A stretch of DNA of 57,646 bases from NCBI GenBank assembly GCA_028703495.1, contig JAQVMT010000013.1:1-57646 (forward strand). The letters are read 5' to 3'. The position numbers and the translations under genes were made by a program. The DNA is from Clostridia bacterium. GTDB taxonomy: Bacteria; Bacillota; Clostridia; Christensenellales; CAG-314. Below the pieces are notes generated by a model. That model did no database searches, was not told the origin of the DNA, and saw only the letters and a program-made list of their open reading frames with translations. This document shows positions 16,801 to 25,885 of the stretch, piece after piece (the first letter of the stretch is position 1; every line of letters begins with the position of its first letter).

Positions 16801-18145
16801 TGTTCAAGATAAGCTTACAGACATAGTATTGTCTAAGAGATTGATATATGTAGCAGATCATGCGTTCAAGGGCAATGATAACCTAATTAGTGTTTTGATT
16901 CCGTACGGAAGCGCATTGAAGGGAATCGGAAAGGCTGCTTTTGCAAATAACAAGTCACTTGAGTACATCAATTTAAGATCGGGAGTCGAAATGATCGGCG
17001 AATCTGCATTTGCTTATACGGCATTAAGAGAATTAGAGCTTCCCGATACCATAAATGAAATCGGAGCAAGAGCATTTGAAGGTAGCAGTATTGAGAAAAT
17101 CGAAATGCCACGCGGTGTAAAGAACATTTCAAGCTACTTGTTTGCAAACACTACGAGATTAACAAGCGTTATTATGCACGATGGAATAGAATCTATCGGC
17201 GATTACGCTTTCTATGAGTCAAAGATTAAGGTAATTCAATTCGGTCTTAATGTAAGGTCTATCGGAGCGTACGCATTTGCAAATACGGACATTGAAAACG
17301 TAGAATTACCCGAAGGTTTACAGTACATCGAAGCGGGTGCTTTTTCAAACACAAAGCTTAGGGAAATTCGGTTCTTCGATAAACTTGTCTATGTCGGCGA
17401 AAAATCTTTTGAAAATGCATATATGCTTTCGAAAGTCTTCAACACGCCGAAGGAGATTCATGTGGAGGCATTTGCAGGCTGCAGCTCGCTTAGCTACATC
17501 GAATGGGGAAACACTAAGGAGATCTACTCCTTTGCTTTCAAGGACTGTACGTCGTTGGCTAAGCTTGATCTGAACGAAGGGTTTTATGAATTGGGTGCTT
17601 ACAGCTTTATTAACTGTACGGCACTTCAAGAGATAAATATTCCAAGCAGTATGTCGACTCAAAACTTCACGACAGCGTTCAAAGGCTGTACCTTGTTGAG
17701 CAGAATTAATATTAATCCTTTGAGCGATAGCTTTGTATACGTTGACGACGTATTGTTCAGTAATGATATGACAATGCTGTTACGCTATCCTGTCGGTAAA
17801 GGGGATACGGTATATGTGGTTCCCGAGGGAGTTACTTATATCGCATATGAAGCTTTTATGAACAATAAGAGCTTAACAAGGGTGGTATTGCCTCAATCCT
17901 TGAATACGATCGGCGTGAGAGCATTCTTTGGTACCGATAATTTACGTGAATACGTATTCAAATCGACAAAAGCACCTAACCTACTTGCCGAGTATTGCGC
18001 GGACAGAAGTGATTGGTATGAGAATTTCATTATGAGCGTCGAAGATATCGGAGAGGCTCGCAGGTTGACAATATTCACTCCGGAAGGCTCTGATTACAGC
18101 GGTATTGTATGGAAAAAATACTTTGTGTTTGGAGGTAATTTATGA
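13787..18145 (+). CDS. C-terminal fragment of the disrupted subtilase (leucine-rich repeats)
   Basis: 1,452 codons open from a TTG at 13787, overlapping the preceding fragment in another frame. Homology to 5759 begins at EYYLYSLDEGF (compare SYYVLPEGF) and continues through the post-Fn3 region (residues about 20-290), BspA-type LRR_5 repeats (about 300-1390) and the shared C-terminal cap ending near WKKYF. There is no signal peptide in this frame. GGGAG (13773-13777) lies 9 bases before the TTG, so re-initiation is conceivable, but the product would stay in the cytoplasm. The repeat part has no internal stop, so the break is recent, the frame is under selection, or the junction is an assembly error. 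The gene ends in an ATGA overlap with the lipoprotein gene at 18142. Confidence 0.75.
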   Translation: MLLYSSTMVINYKNRYNIPGGEYYLYSLDEGFDLPQYSQDKIAISRFDDTTVSLSSVFVGMLRSASEVDFLVTDDDTNDAIYHGIMDGATKSFYYTSSAQVIPLQPYLNLSAMDLNLFNNQRLTLTLKAKGDFSSGSNNAKDQISFPIYIDFEKPQLDSCKIREENGRVYIDLVLYDNHYLQDVQLMTGDATNPKLISQYAVPIYDEERGGYTNTTIDITKYVNNIIDNKLVLAIEDYAFNKSIVEIDMLGDKKDEGTDALIKNNGIKTDSVQENEWTTSNEEDFVISMAGVLTEYKGTADIVILPNNVLSIADSVFEDNTIIKKVVFNEGCTLIGQYCFLNCINLEQVELSSTIVFDYVASRDCFEGCMSLKEVDLSMTKGTTVAAYMFMNCTSLERVKLNTEISLIYNHAFSGCSNLTEINMEDTKLTAVGRAAFYSCGSLQSIAFPETFVDIESMAFKGAGIKTITLLRKDSLPNIATYQTETTFSNADAVVYVSKELKELTEAHEKWGWFHKIYAIEDMYEITDKTLTKYIGQNEQIVMPKIINVIGDGAFANTPVKIVQYYSSISSIGQSAFEGSKLESFVLGVDVVNIGDYAFRNCAELKQISVSSSIPATIGSSVFDGVAEDFKILVPLGTDDLFRAAWTEYADLIMFQEFVIQDGILMSYRGTSPYIVVPDGVTGISKQAFAGNKSLISVELPDSVVYLDALSFSECSSLQFIHFGESLSILPESVLYNATALTEVELGANLKEVRTQAFYGTSSLSSVELPEGLEQIGNSAFVNSGIQSITIPASVYKMESYAFGACFNLKYVEIKADIDIMDLLFRNSRNIEQFIFRGDINNMNYEDLYDLPELQTVEFYGDVNYIGKQYFSMCNKLTSVVFYGNVGTIGAWAFTNNPSLSSMVFYGDLDCLKDSATNMCPNLKYFTVAEGNEYLESDENHVLYNKGKTTLKRQPAHFDYEGVYYMPESVTSVEQYAFSYGNQYLASVEHHDTFFAILYIERADHVQDKLTDIVLSKRLIYVADHAFKGNDNLISVLIPYGSALKGIGKAAFANNKSLEYINLRSGVEMIGESAFAYTALRELELPDTINEIGARAFEGSSIEKIEMPRGVKNISSYLFANTTRLTSVIMHDGIESIGDYAFYESKIKVIQFGLNVRSIGAYAFANTDIENVELPEGLQYIEAGAFSNTKLREIRFFDKLVYVGEKSFENAYMLSKVFNTPKEIHVEAFAGCSSLSYIEWGNTKEIYSFAFKDCTSLAKLDLNEGFYELGAYSFINCTALQEINIPSSMSTQNFTTAFKGCTLLSRININPLSDSFVYVDDVLFSNDMTMLLRYPVGKGDTVYVVPEGVTYIAYEAFMNNKSLTRVVLPQSLNTIGVRAFFGTDNLREYVFKSTKAPNLLAEYCADRSDWYENFIMSVEDIGEARRLTIFTPEGSDYSGIVWKKYFVFGGNL

Positions 18146-21100
18146 AAAGAATAGCAATAGTATTAATTATTGTTCTATTGGCTTTATCGGTATTTGCCGG
18201 TTGCCAGATTTCGTATAACTATATATCCTTGGAAACAACAAATGACGAAATTATCGTTAATATAGGCGATACTGTGGACATTTCCGACGTTACAGTAATT
18301 GCTTGTACCGATAAGGGACTAAAGCTGGTAGTTGACCACAGCGAGCTTATTATTGAGGGCGGAGATACGGCAATAGCGGGACAAGGCGAGTTGCTTATCC
18401 GTTACAAAGAGCTCAGTACTACGCTTACATTTCTTGTATTGCCGGACTTTACGGTAAGCTTTAGCACGCAGGGTATGTCCGTTCCGGATATCACCGTCGG
18501 AAGCGGAAGGACGATTGATAAGTTACCTATCCCCGAATATGAAGGGCACGATTTTCTGGCTTGGTATTTGGACGATAATGTTTTCTTAGCCGATACGCCT
18601 ATAACTTGCGACATTACGCTTACAGCAATGTGGGCGAAAAAAGTATTTACCGTAAGCTTCTTTACGGATAGCGAATTGTTTAACGCGGTTGACGTAGAGT
18701 ACGAAGGCTTAATAACCGAGTTCGATGCTCCGACCAGGGCAGATGCGTTATTTATAGGTTGGTTTGTCGGAGAGCGGCAGTTTGATTTTTCACAAGAAAT
18801 CATGGACTCATTTTCTGTTTATGCAAAATGGGACGTATATGATGTTGAAGCCCTCAAGCAAGGCAAGACAGACGAGCTTAAGAGTAAGTACGCTGATTTG
18901 ATTTCACCTCACTATAGCTTCGGCTACACCTATGACGGTTTCGTAGAGCTTACCGCATGTTTGGCAGAATCCGTCGAAGCCATTAACAGAGCGCAATCGG
19001 TTAGCGATATAAATGCTCTGGCAAATGAATATTTAACTAAGCTTGACCAAATGCCCAATGTAGACGATGAATTGATCCGATACGTTGAAGGCTTGGAGGT
19101 AGAGGCTTATTACGATGAAGAGTGGCAGCAGATTAGTGCAATTCTTGAAAACAATTTGCAATTGATAAGAGGATATGACGGCGGTGCTCCTACTCCCGAA
19201 AGCATGCTTATACAGGCGGTTAGGGCTATTAAATCCGTCAAGACAAAGGCTGTTTGCGATGAGGAGTTGAAGCTGCTAAAGCAGGACAAACAGCGAGATA
19301 TCAGAAGAATAGCCGCAACGTTTACGCTTGACGTATATACTATTTTGAGTGTATCGTTGGTGGAGGAGTTGACGAAAAACTTTGTTGCTTATATTGAAGA
19401 TGCTTCTACAAGAAAAGAGGTCATGATATATTATGAGGAGTTTATCGAAACCGTAAGCACTATTCAAAGCAAGGGCGATTTGTACTTTGGCGGAGGTAAG
19501 GGTTCAGAAAACGAGCCTTTCATAATCAGCGAATACACGCACTTGGTTAATTGGTCAATGCTGTCGCACGATGGAGAATCCTATGATTCCTACGTGAGAG
19601 AAGCATATTTTGTGATCGCAAACGATATTGATTGCATGAATCAGGAATTAAAGCCTTTGAGAGTTAACGGTTATATTGAAGGAAATAGTCATGTGATTTC
19701 CAACTTTATAATTATCAACACCCCCGAAAACCCCACTCCGTATATGCAGAACAGATATTACGATGCTTTAATCGGATATCTTCACACAGGCGGCGTGTAT
19801 AACCTTGGAATAAGCAACGTCACTATTTCGGTTGAAGCGGATTACTCATACGTTGGCGGTTTGATAGGATTTTGCAATAATTCCGATGTAATTAACTGCT
19901 TTGTCAGCGATGTTACAATTAACATTGTGGCACACAGCACCGAAAGCGGCAAAGGCTGGATAAGGTGCGGCGGATTAATCGGAAATAATTTGGGTAAGAT
20001 TGAGAATTGCTACGTTGTCGGCATGAAACAGGTTATATCCGTACAGGGAGATAGCTATGTCGGCGGTCTTATCGGAAGACATCAAAACAACGGCAGCATA
20101 TCACATTCATATTCACAGGGTACAATCGATTGTGAATCCATTGGATCGCAAGCAATGAGTAAAACATACATCGGCGGTTGTATAGGAGGTATAGATGGTG
20201 CAAATTCTTGCATTGAAAACACCTTCTCGGCGGTAAAACTGACTACTTCGGGAAACGCGATTTTTGTCGGAAGCTTTGCCGGCAGTGTAAACAAGGCTAT
20301 GATAAATTGCTTTGTCGGCAAAGAGTGTCTGATAAGCGGTGAAGAAGACTTGGACGGAGTAACGTACGTTGAGGATCAGGCTCTCCGCTCTGCAAGCTTT
20401 GCAAAGTATATCTTAGGGTTCACTATTCCGATGTATAATACCGACAGATATCCAGTATTCGATTGGTCGAATGAATTGAAAGTAGATAAGAACAACGTGC
20501 TTTATACCGATGAGGACGCGATTGTGTATGCGATTGATGTAAAGGACGGAGATACGGCGATTGATGTCGAGCTACCTGCTCGTTTGGGCTATAGATTCGA
20601 CGGCTGGTATATGAATGAGGTAAAATTCGATTTCGACACCCTTGTATATGAAGATATTACGCTGGTGGCGAAATGGAACGAGATTATTACCTATACGGTT
20701 ACTTTCTATGTTGACGGAACGGAATATAGCGTTCAGACCGTAGAACATGGACAGCTTGTAGAATCGCCTTCGGCTCCCGCGAAGGAAGGATACTCCTTTG
20801 TAGGTTGGTATTGGAACGGAAATCAGTTCGACTTCGATACACCCGTAATTCAGAATATGGATCTAATAGCGGAATGGAAGCTTTTACCTGTTGACCTCAA
20901 TGGCGAAGGCACGGAAGAAAATCCGTATTTAATCTGCGACAAGGAAGAATTCAACTTATTTGCAGAAAAGATAAATGAGGCTGATGAAAAATACAAAATC
21001 GCACATTTTGCTTTGACGGCTGATATAGATATGACGGGAGTCGCATTTACTTCCATTGGTTCTTCGACGGTTAAATTCGGCGGAGTGTTGGACGGCAGAG

Positions 21101-21717
21101 GACATAAGATAAGCAACTTAACTATATCCGGAGCGGCAGCTACGGGACTGTTCGCATACAGCTCGGGAACGATCAAGAGCTTAGTACTTTCTAACGTATT
21201 GATAAACTCGTCTTTAAGCGGAACAAGCTTTGGAGGAGCCTTGGTTGCATATAACAGCGGTAGGATTGAAAACTGCGTAGCAACGGGAAGTGTGTCGATG
21301 ACGGGTACCGGAAGAGGTTCTGCCGCATATGCGGGCGGCTTGGTCGGACGAAACGAAACCGCCGGGGTGGTTACAAATTGTTACACATCGGTAACGGTTA
21401 AGGCACAGGCAACTACCGCAAAAGCAGGCGGAATAGTAGCACAAACATACGGTAATTTATCTAATTGTTTTGCAACTGGTAACGTGACGGGTACAAACGC
21501 AGGTGCAATTGTCGGAGAAAAGGCAGGAAAAGGAGCTGCGATTAGCAATTGTTATTACCTTGACACTTTAGTAGTAACTGCTACGACGGTGGCTGCTTTC
21601 GGAGCGACAGCTACTTATGAGCAATTGACAAGTCAGACCTTTATAACCGAAACTCTACTTTGGTCGGCAGACTACTGGACCTTTGGAGACGGCTATCCGA
21701 TGCCGAAGGTGGTATAA
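18142..21717 (+). CDS. Surface lipoprotein with InlB repeats, helical domain and GLUG repeats
   Basis: A 1,191-residue protein translated from an ATGA overlap with the repeat fragment upstream. Signal peptide with lipobox FAGC (Cys21). Then a bacterial Ig-like segment (about 28-100), two InlB B-type repeats (about 103-231), and a helical domain (about 232-446) containing GGAPTPESMLIQAVRAIKSV. A GLUG-type region follows (about 450-760; motifs such as GGLIGRHQNNGSISHSYSQG), then two more InlB-type repeats (about 775-912) and a second GLUG region (about 915-1191). The helical domain matches one in the 24311 protein. Such modules occur on adhesins and binding proteins; I infer a cell-surface binding partner for the linked protease. 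No enzyme motif seen. Confidence 0.85.
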   Translation: MKRIAIVLIIVLLALSVFAGCQISYNYISLETTNDEIIVNIGDTVDISDVTVIACTDKGLKLVVDHSELIIEGGDTAIAGQGELLIRYKELSTTLTFLVLPDFTVSFSTQGMSVPDITVGSGRTIDKLPIPEYEGHDFLAWYLDDNVFLADTPITCDITLTAMWAKKVFTVSFFTDSELFNAVDVEYEGLITEFDAPTRADALFIGWFVGERQFDFSQEIMDSFSVYAKWDVYDVEALKQGKTDELKSKYADLISPHYSFGYTYDGFVELTACLAESVEAINRAQSVSDINALANEYLTKLDQMPNVDDELIRYVEGLEVEAYYDEEWQQISAILENNLQLIRGYDGGAPTPESMLIQAVRAIKSVKTKAVCDEELKLLKQDKQRDIRRIAATFTLDVYTILSVSLVEELTKNFVAYIEDASTRKEVMIYYEEFIETVSTIQSKGDLYFGGGKGSENEPFIISEYTHLVNWSMLSHDGESYDSYVREAYFVIANDIDCMNQELKPLRVNGYIEGNSHVISNFIIINTPENPTPYMQNRYYDALIGYLHTGGVYNLGISNVTISVEADYSYVGGLIGFCNNSDVINCFVSDVTINIVAHSTESGKGWIRCGGLIGNNLGKIENCYVVGMKQVISVQGDSYVGGLIGRHQNNGSISHSYSQGTIDCESIGSQAMSKTYIGGCIGGIDGANSCIENTFSAVKLTTSGNAIFVGSFAGSVNKAMINCFVGKECLISGEEDLDGVTYVEDQALRSASFAKYILGFTIPMYNTDRYPVFDWSNELKVDKNNVLYTDEDAIVYAIDVKDGDTAIDVELPARLGYRFDGWYMNEVKFDFDTLVYEDITLVAKWNEIITYTVTFYVDGTEYSVQTVEHGQLVESPSAPAKEGYSFVGWYWNGNQFDFDTPVIQNMDLIAEWKLLPVDLNGEGTEENPYLICDKEEFNLFAEKINEADEKYKIAHFALTADIDMTGVAFTSIGSSTVKFGGVLDGRGHKISNLTISGAAATGLFAYSSGTIKSLVLSNVLINSSLSGTSFGGALVAYNSGRIENCVATGSVSMTGTGRGSAAYAGGLVGRNETAGVVTNCYTSVTVKAQATTAKAGGIVAQTYGNLSNCFATGNVTGTNAGAIVGEKAGKGAAISNCYYLDTLVVTATTVAAFGATATYEQLTSQTFITETLLWSADYWTFGDGYPMPKVV

Positions 21718-21728
21718 ACGGCGAGAGG

Positions 21729-21806
21729 AATCAAGCCAAATAGAGCTTCGCTTTAGGCAATTTAAAGGATATCACTCCTCGAGCGAAGCATCGATATGGC
21801 TTGATT
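21729..21806. repeat. Long imperfect hairpin after the 18142 gene
   Basis: AATCAAGCCA (21729-21738) pairs with TGGCTTGATT (21797-21806), and inner GCTTCGCT (21745-21752) pairs with AGCGAAGC (21782-21789). It starts 11 bases after the stop codon. It lacks a T tract, so it is a 3'-end structure rather than a clear terminator. Confidence 0.5.
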
Positions 21807-21863
21807 ATTACAGAATTCATCGCCAAAAGATAAAGAATAATCCCGATATGTAGGGAAAAACTA

Positions 21864-21904
21864 AAGCGCACCTTTGAAAGAAATTTCATAGGTGCGTTTA
21901 TTTT
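21864..21904 (+). terminator. Terminator of the second unit (plus strand)
   Basis: CGCACCT (21867-21873) pairs with AGGTGCG (21890-21896), inner TGAAA/TTTCA (21875-21879/21884-21888) closes on a GAAA tetraloop, and TTTATTTT follows. It ends the 12622-21717 transcript. Confidence 0.8.
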
Positions 21905-22088
21905 GCGAGAGCTATGCAATTTCATCTTCACGACAAAGCCATGTACAAATGTTTTCATAGGACTTCGATTTGTTTTCTAGTATTTTGACAGAATTGCTAC
22001 GCATACAACTCGAATGCCGACCAGACTTATCTAAAATATGCATTCCTAATAAAGTAACTAAATAAGTAAATTGTAATAATTAATTGGG

Positions 22089-22127
22089 ATATAACAAACG
22101 TAGCCACCGACTTTGTCGGTGGCTACG
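22089..22127 (-). terminator. Terminator of the minus-strand unit
   Basis: CGTAGCCACCGAC (22099-22111) and GTCGGTGGCTACG (22115-22127) form a perfect 13-bp stem with a 3-base loop. Reading the minus strand, TTTGTTATAT follows. It lies 53 bp past the stop of the 22180 gene and faces the plus-strand terminator at 21864-21904, isolating the two convergent units. Confidence 0.75.
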
Positions 22128-22179
22128 AAAATTAATAGAATACTATTTCTTGTAGTGCCATCAAAGCACAGAAATTTGT

Positions 22180-24231
22180 TTATCTAAGCCACTCGATTGT
22201 ATATGAGCAAATCGGTTCACTAGAAGTATACTCCAACGTCACGGATTTTTGCAGATATACCGTATTACTGAAATTTTCCGTTGTAGTGCCTTCGGCGCAA
22301 CGATAAACGGTAATCGAATTAGTGATATCTTTAAAGTTAACAAAATTGTATATGCAGGTACTTGGAATCCATGCGGATAAAATAGTACCATCATATGAGC
22401 CGACCAGCAATGTCGTAACATGGTTTTCTGTGGTGATATTGATAATTTCGATAATGTATACCTCGTTGCCTATGGCGAAGCCTGATCCGCTAAACTCGAA
22501 CTTAACCGTGCTGTCGCTTCCTCTGTATGTTGCTCCGTCAATCAGTCTGAAACGTTGAGTCGACTGACCTCCCTTTGGCTTTCCGTCGTTAAAGTTGCAG
22601 TAAATGTTAGACGTATTGGTAAGCTCTATGTGATACAATCCGTCTTCGCCCAGTTCTAGTTCGGCATTACTGTTTTCACTTCCCCCGAACAGATAGACGA
22701 ACACGTTAGTCCAATTCAGGTCATTTTCAAACGATATATTAATCTTGTTTACCGGTGGCCATTGAGATTCGTCATAAATTCCCCTACAGCTGTAAGCACT
22801 TTCATCCTTAACTGCCATAGCGTTTGTCTGCAATAGATTTCCGTCGCTGAACCGTACATAGTCATATCCCGTGGCATCGATAGCAACGCCTTCTTTAGGC
22901 TCATTGAATGTTAACTTAATTCCGGGATATGATGCATTTTCGTTACCTTCGGAGTCTGTCAAGTGGACATAAACGTTTTCCCACGAGTCTACATTGTAGA
23001 AATAGATCGTCTTGGGCTCCTCGTATATGCCTTCGCGGCAATAAGACTCTCCGTTTACCAACGTAAGGGTATCGGTCATATTTGTTACGCCGTCAGAGAA
23101 TATAACAAATTCGTATCCGGTCGTTTCAAACTCACATTTGTCATCCACAAGATCAAGCAATACTCCCGGGTATGGTGAGTTTTCAATATCTCCTCTCCAG
23201 AGATATGCATATACCTTATCCCATTTAGCAGTGTTTACATAAGTTGCAGAGGAATACTCATAAGCAGTTGCAGTTGCCGTGTTATCGGTAGTATCAAATG
23301 TAATCTTGTAAATTGTGTCTGCCTCCAAAGTGAAGGGTCTATTTTCAGCATCGCCGTACATGTTGTATTCCGTACCGTATACGGTTGATACCTTTGCAGT
23401 TACTTGAGTAGTGAACCTTATGGACAGGGTATAGAGATTGGGTTCTTCTTCATTCGAAACGAGGACATAGTCGCTTTCATTCTCCCATTCGTTAAACGAA
23501 CCGATCAACATCGCTTTGAATACCTTTTCTACCCATTGAGCGTAAAGCACGATGTCTTTAATAATAGGCGTATTGAAATCGAATTCCTCGCCGCCTTCTT
23601 CCTGGGTGAACCATCCCAAGAAGCTATAGCCTTCCTTTATGGGATCGGAGGGCTTTTCAGCTTTATTTCCATCCAAAACTGTCTGTTGTGCAACGGAATT
23701 AACTCCGGTGTTGGCAAAACTAACGATGTACTCTCTTTTCCAAGTAGCGTATATAATTGTGTCTGCCGTAATCGTTGTCTTTTCAAAGTCGAACTCGGTT
23801 CCGTCACTTAAAGCCCAACCTACAAAACTGTAGCCGTTTCTTACGGGATTTTGAGGCTTTGCAGCTTTTTCACCATATTTGATGTTTTGATTAGGTACCG
23901 ATGAATCCCCCGTTTCTTTGAATGAAACAGTGAAAGTCAGCGCCTCCCAATTGGCAAAAATGGTGATGTCTGCTGAAATAGGTGTTGAAAAATCGAATGC
24001 CTCTCCCTTGCCGTCGGCAGAGGTGAACCAATCGATAAATCGAAATCCTACTTTTGAGGGAGTGGCGGGTTTTGTCGCCGACTTACCGCTTTCGACAGTT
24101 TGACTCTGTATACTAGAGTCGCCGGTGTTTGCGAAGTTTACTGTGAATGATTTTGCTTGGTCTTTATTACCGCAGGCGACAAAACATAAACACAGTAAAA
24201 TAAGCATTAAGATAACATAAGTTTTTTTCAT
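22180..24231 (-). CDS. Surface lipoprotein with three InlB repeats and starch-binding (CBM26-like) modules
   Basis: A 683-residue lipoprotein (lipobox FVAC, Cys20). Three InlB/Listeria-Bacteroides repeats fill residues about 28-234, each ending in a YAxW-type motif (IFANW, IYATW, LYAQW). A module beginning MLIGSFNEW (about 236-325) resembles the SusE/F-type carbohydrate-binding fold. Two or three CBM26-like modules follow (about 330-575), with the pattern W.(K/N)VY.(Y/H)L...YPG and FSDG, as in YFYNVDSWENVYVHL. The C-terminal about 105 residues are not assignable. It lies 80 bp downstream of the 24311 gene and is probably co-transcribed with it and with the subtilase further up. The starch or alpha-glucan binding is inferred from the family pattern; aromatic ligand residues should be checked. 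Confidence 0.82.
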   Translation of the reverse strand: MKKTYVILMLILLCLCFVACGNKDQAKSFTVNFANTGDSSIQSQTVESGKSATKPATPSKVGFRFIDWFTSADGKGEAFDFSTPISADITIFANWEALTFTVSFKETGDSSVPNQNIKYGEKAAKPQNPVRNGYSFVGWALSDGTEFDFEKTTITADTIIYATWKREYIVSFANTGVNSVAQQTVLDGNKAEKPSDPIKEGYSFLGWFTQEEGGEEFDFNTPIIKDIVLYAQWVEKVFKAMLIGSFNEWENESDYVLVSNEEEPNLYTLSIRFTTQVTAKVSTVYGTEYNMYGDAENRPFTLEADTIYKITFDTTDNTATATAYEYSSATYVNTAKWDKVYAYLWRGDIENSPYPGVLLDLVDDKCEFETTGYEFVIFSDGVTNMTDTLTLVNGESYCREGIYEEPKTIYFYNVDSWENVYVHLTDSEGNENASYPGIKLTFNEPKEGVAIDATGYDYVRFSDGNLLQTNAMAVKDESAYSCRGIYDESQWPPVNKINISFENDLNWTNVFVYLFGGSENSNAELELGEDGLYHIELTNTSNIYCNFNDGKPKGGQSTQRFRLIDGATYRGSDSTVKFEFSGSGFAIGNEVYIIEIINITTENHVTTLLVGSYDGTILSAWIPSTCIYNFVNFKDITNSITVYRCAEGTTTENFSNTVYLQKSVTLEYTSSEPICSYTIEWLR

Positions 24232-24254
24232 AATCTAACTCCTTTATTTTTATT

Positions 24255-24274
24255 ATCGAATCGTAATATTCGAT
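24255..24274. repeat. Inverted repeat between the 24311 and 22180 genes
   Basis: ATCGAAT (24255-24261) and ATTCGAT (24268-24274) flank CGTAAT. It lies 24-43 bases upstream of the 22180 start codon. No T tract, so it is an operator or mRNA hairpin candidate rather than a terminator. Confidence 0.3.
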
Positions 24275-24310
24275 TTTATAGTCTATAAAGAGCGATATGC
24301 CAAATCCGAA

Positions 24311-25885
24311 TCATTTTGGTTGGATGAGCATATTTATCGAATCGATGGTGGAAATATAAGCATCTGCAACCGCTTTAGTTCCGACTGCCCCCTGAATAAG
24401 TGCCATTCCTTCGTTATATAGGGCATTGATCTCTTGGATTTGTGTTGGCTTCATTCCTGTTCTGTCTATCGAAACATAAAAGTTTTCCAATTCGCGAAGC
24501 TTCAGCTTTTTATCGTACTCGGCGTTTTTGATATCCTGCTCTCGAGTAGGTACCGACCTCATCGCATAATCCGCTTGCTGAATAGTGGTTTCGGGTGCGG
24601 GGGCTCCGCCCGGATAATGCAAAAGCTTATCATAAGCGTTTAGGTAAATACTCTCGATTTGACAGTATCCGTAGTCAAAATAATCATTTGAGTCAAATGC
24701 ATCAAAGGCATCCCTCAATGCTTGTAGGTTTTTGTCTCTTTGCACCGACTCTAATTTCAGCATAAAGTCGGATACTACCGAAGCCAATTGATGTGTTCCA
24801 ATGGCATTTGTAGCATCCACCATAGCAGAATTAAATATGACTTCGATGTCAGCTAAGGATTGAATACTATACAGTTTTGAGTTGATGTTGTCCTCGAAAG
24901 CATTACGAATTTTCGTAAACGAATCTTCTCTGCTGTTGTCTGCGGCAGCAATATTCTCTTCCATATTCATAATTTCGTTGATACTTGTTACGGTTTCAGT
25001 ATACAGTGTTTCTACAGCTTTACCATCGGCGGTGCCGTGATACATTTGATCGATTGCATTTGAGTATAAACCGAGAAGTATCATTCTATCTTCCAAAAAG
25101 TACTCCGAAGATAGTAATCCATCTTTTTGTGCCGTAAGCTTTGACGGATAGGAGGAGCAATCGAGTATGCCTTTTTTTAGTTCGTTGAAAGTGGATACTG
25201 CCTCGTTTGCATATGTACAGGAGGATAAATCTTTTATACAGCTTTGCAGCTTGCCCAAATAAATATCCTTATCCCCCTCGGCGAACAAATAATCGGGATC
25301 AATGTTGATAACTAAATAATTCACGCTTTCGACAAGCTGCATTATGGAGTTATAATCCTCTACGTTATAAAATGCGTCTAGCATGGTGTCGGCATAAATC
25401 GGCGATTGGAAATTGAACGGCTCGCCATTGGAATTCCATTGTAAGAAAACGTACGGCTTTTTTTCGGGCACGACATCGGGAACCTCTACCTTTTGTCCGT
25501 TGTATATTTCTATCGAAAAATCGGTTGCGCCGTTTCCCGTATTGAAATAAACTGTATGATAATATTTATCGATAACGGTGTAGTCAACAGCTAATTCGAC
25601 ACCCTTGTAGGAGAACACCATAACAAAATCACCGCAATTACTTGTGTCAAAGCCAGTCAACATAGATTTTGTAATGGCAATCTCCTCACTCTTTCCGTTA
25701 TTTGTTTTTGAAACAAGGATAACGCTATTGAGATCAATTTCCTCATTCAAAGCGTAAAGTGACTTAATGTCGTCCCTAAGCTGTACTCCGACTACAACAT
25801 TGCCATTTACCAATACGGCAGAAATAATTACTCCTAAAACCACAATGACGGCTACCGCAATAACAACAATTATTTTCTTATTCAT
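24311..25885 (-). CDS. Membrane-anchored protein with Ig-like, InlB and helical domains
   Basis: A 524-residue protein. The start at 25885 has AGGAGT 9 bases upstream; a longer in-frame start at 25951 has no ribosome binding site and falls in the structured spacer. An uncleaved-looking N-terminal membrane helix (about 5-28), with no lipobox, anchors it. An Ig-like segment follows (about 33-105), then one InlB-type repeat (about 108-172), then a long helical region (about 175-524). The part YPGGAPAPETTIQQADYAM matches YDGGAPTPESMLIQAVRAI of the 18142 protein, and the Ig-InlB-helical order is also the same. This unnamed helical domain therefore recurs in two units of the window. It lies 190 bp downstream of the subtilase gene. 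Function unknown; a surface spacer or binding protein is likely. Confidence 0.78.
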   Translation of the reverse strand: MNKKIIVVIAVAVIVVLGVIISAVLVNGNVVVGVQLRDDIKSLYALNEEIDLNSVILVSKTNNGKSEEIAITKSMLTGFDTSNCGDFVMVFSYKGVELAVDYTVIDKYYHTVYFNTGNGATDFSIEIYNGQKVEVPDVVPEKKPYVFLQWNSNGEPFNFQSPIYADTMLDAFYNVEDYNSIMQLVESVNYLVINIDPDYLFAEGDKDIYLGKLQSCIKDLSSCTYANEAVSTFNELKKGILDCSSYPSKLTAQKDGLLSSEYFLEDRMILLGLYSNAIDQMYHGTADGKAVETLYTETVTSINEIMNMEENIAAADNSREDSFTKIRNAFEDNINSKLYSIQSLADIEVIFNSAMVDATNAIGTHQLASVVSDFMLKLESVQRDKNLQALRDAFDAFDSNDYFDYGYCQIESIYLNAYDKLLHYPGGAPAPETTIQQADYAMRSVPTREQDIKNAEYDKKLKLRELENFYVSIDRTGMKPTQIQEINALYNEGMALIQGAVGTKAVADAYISTIDSINMLIQPK

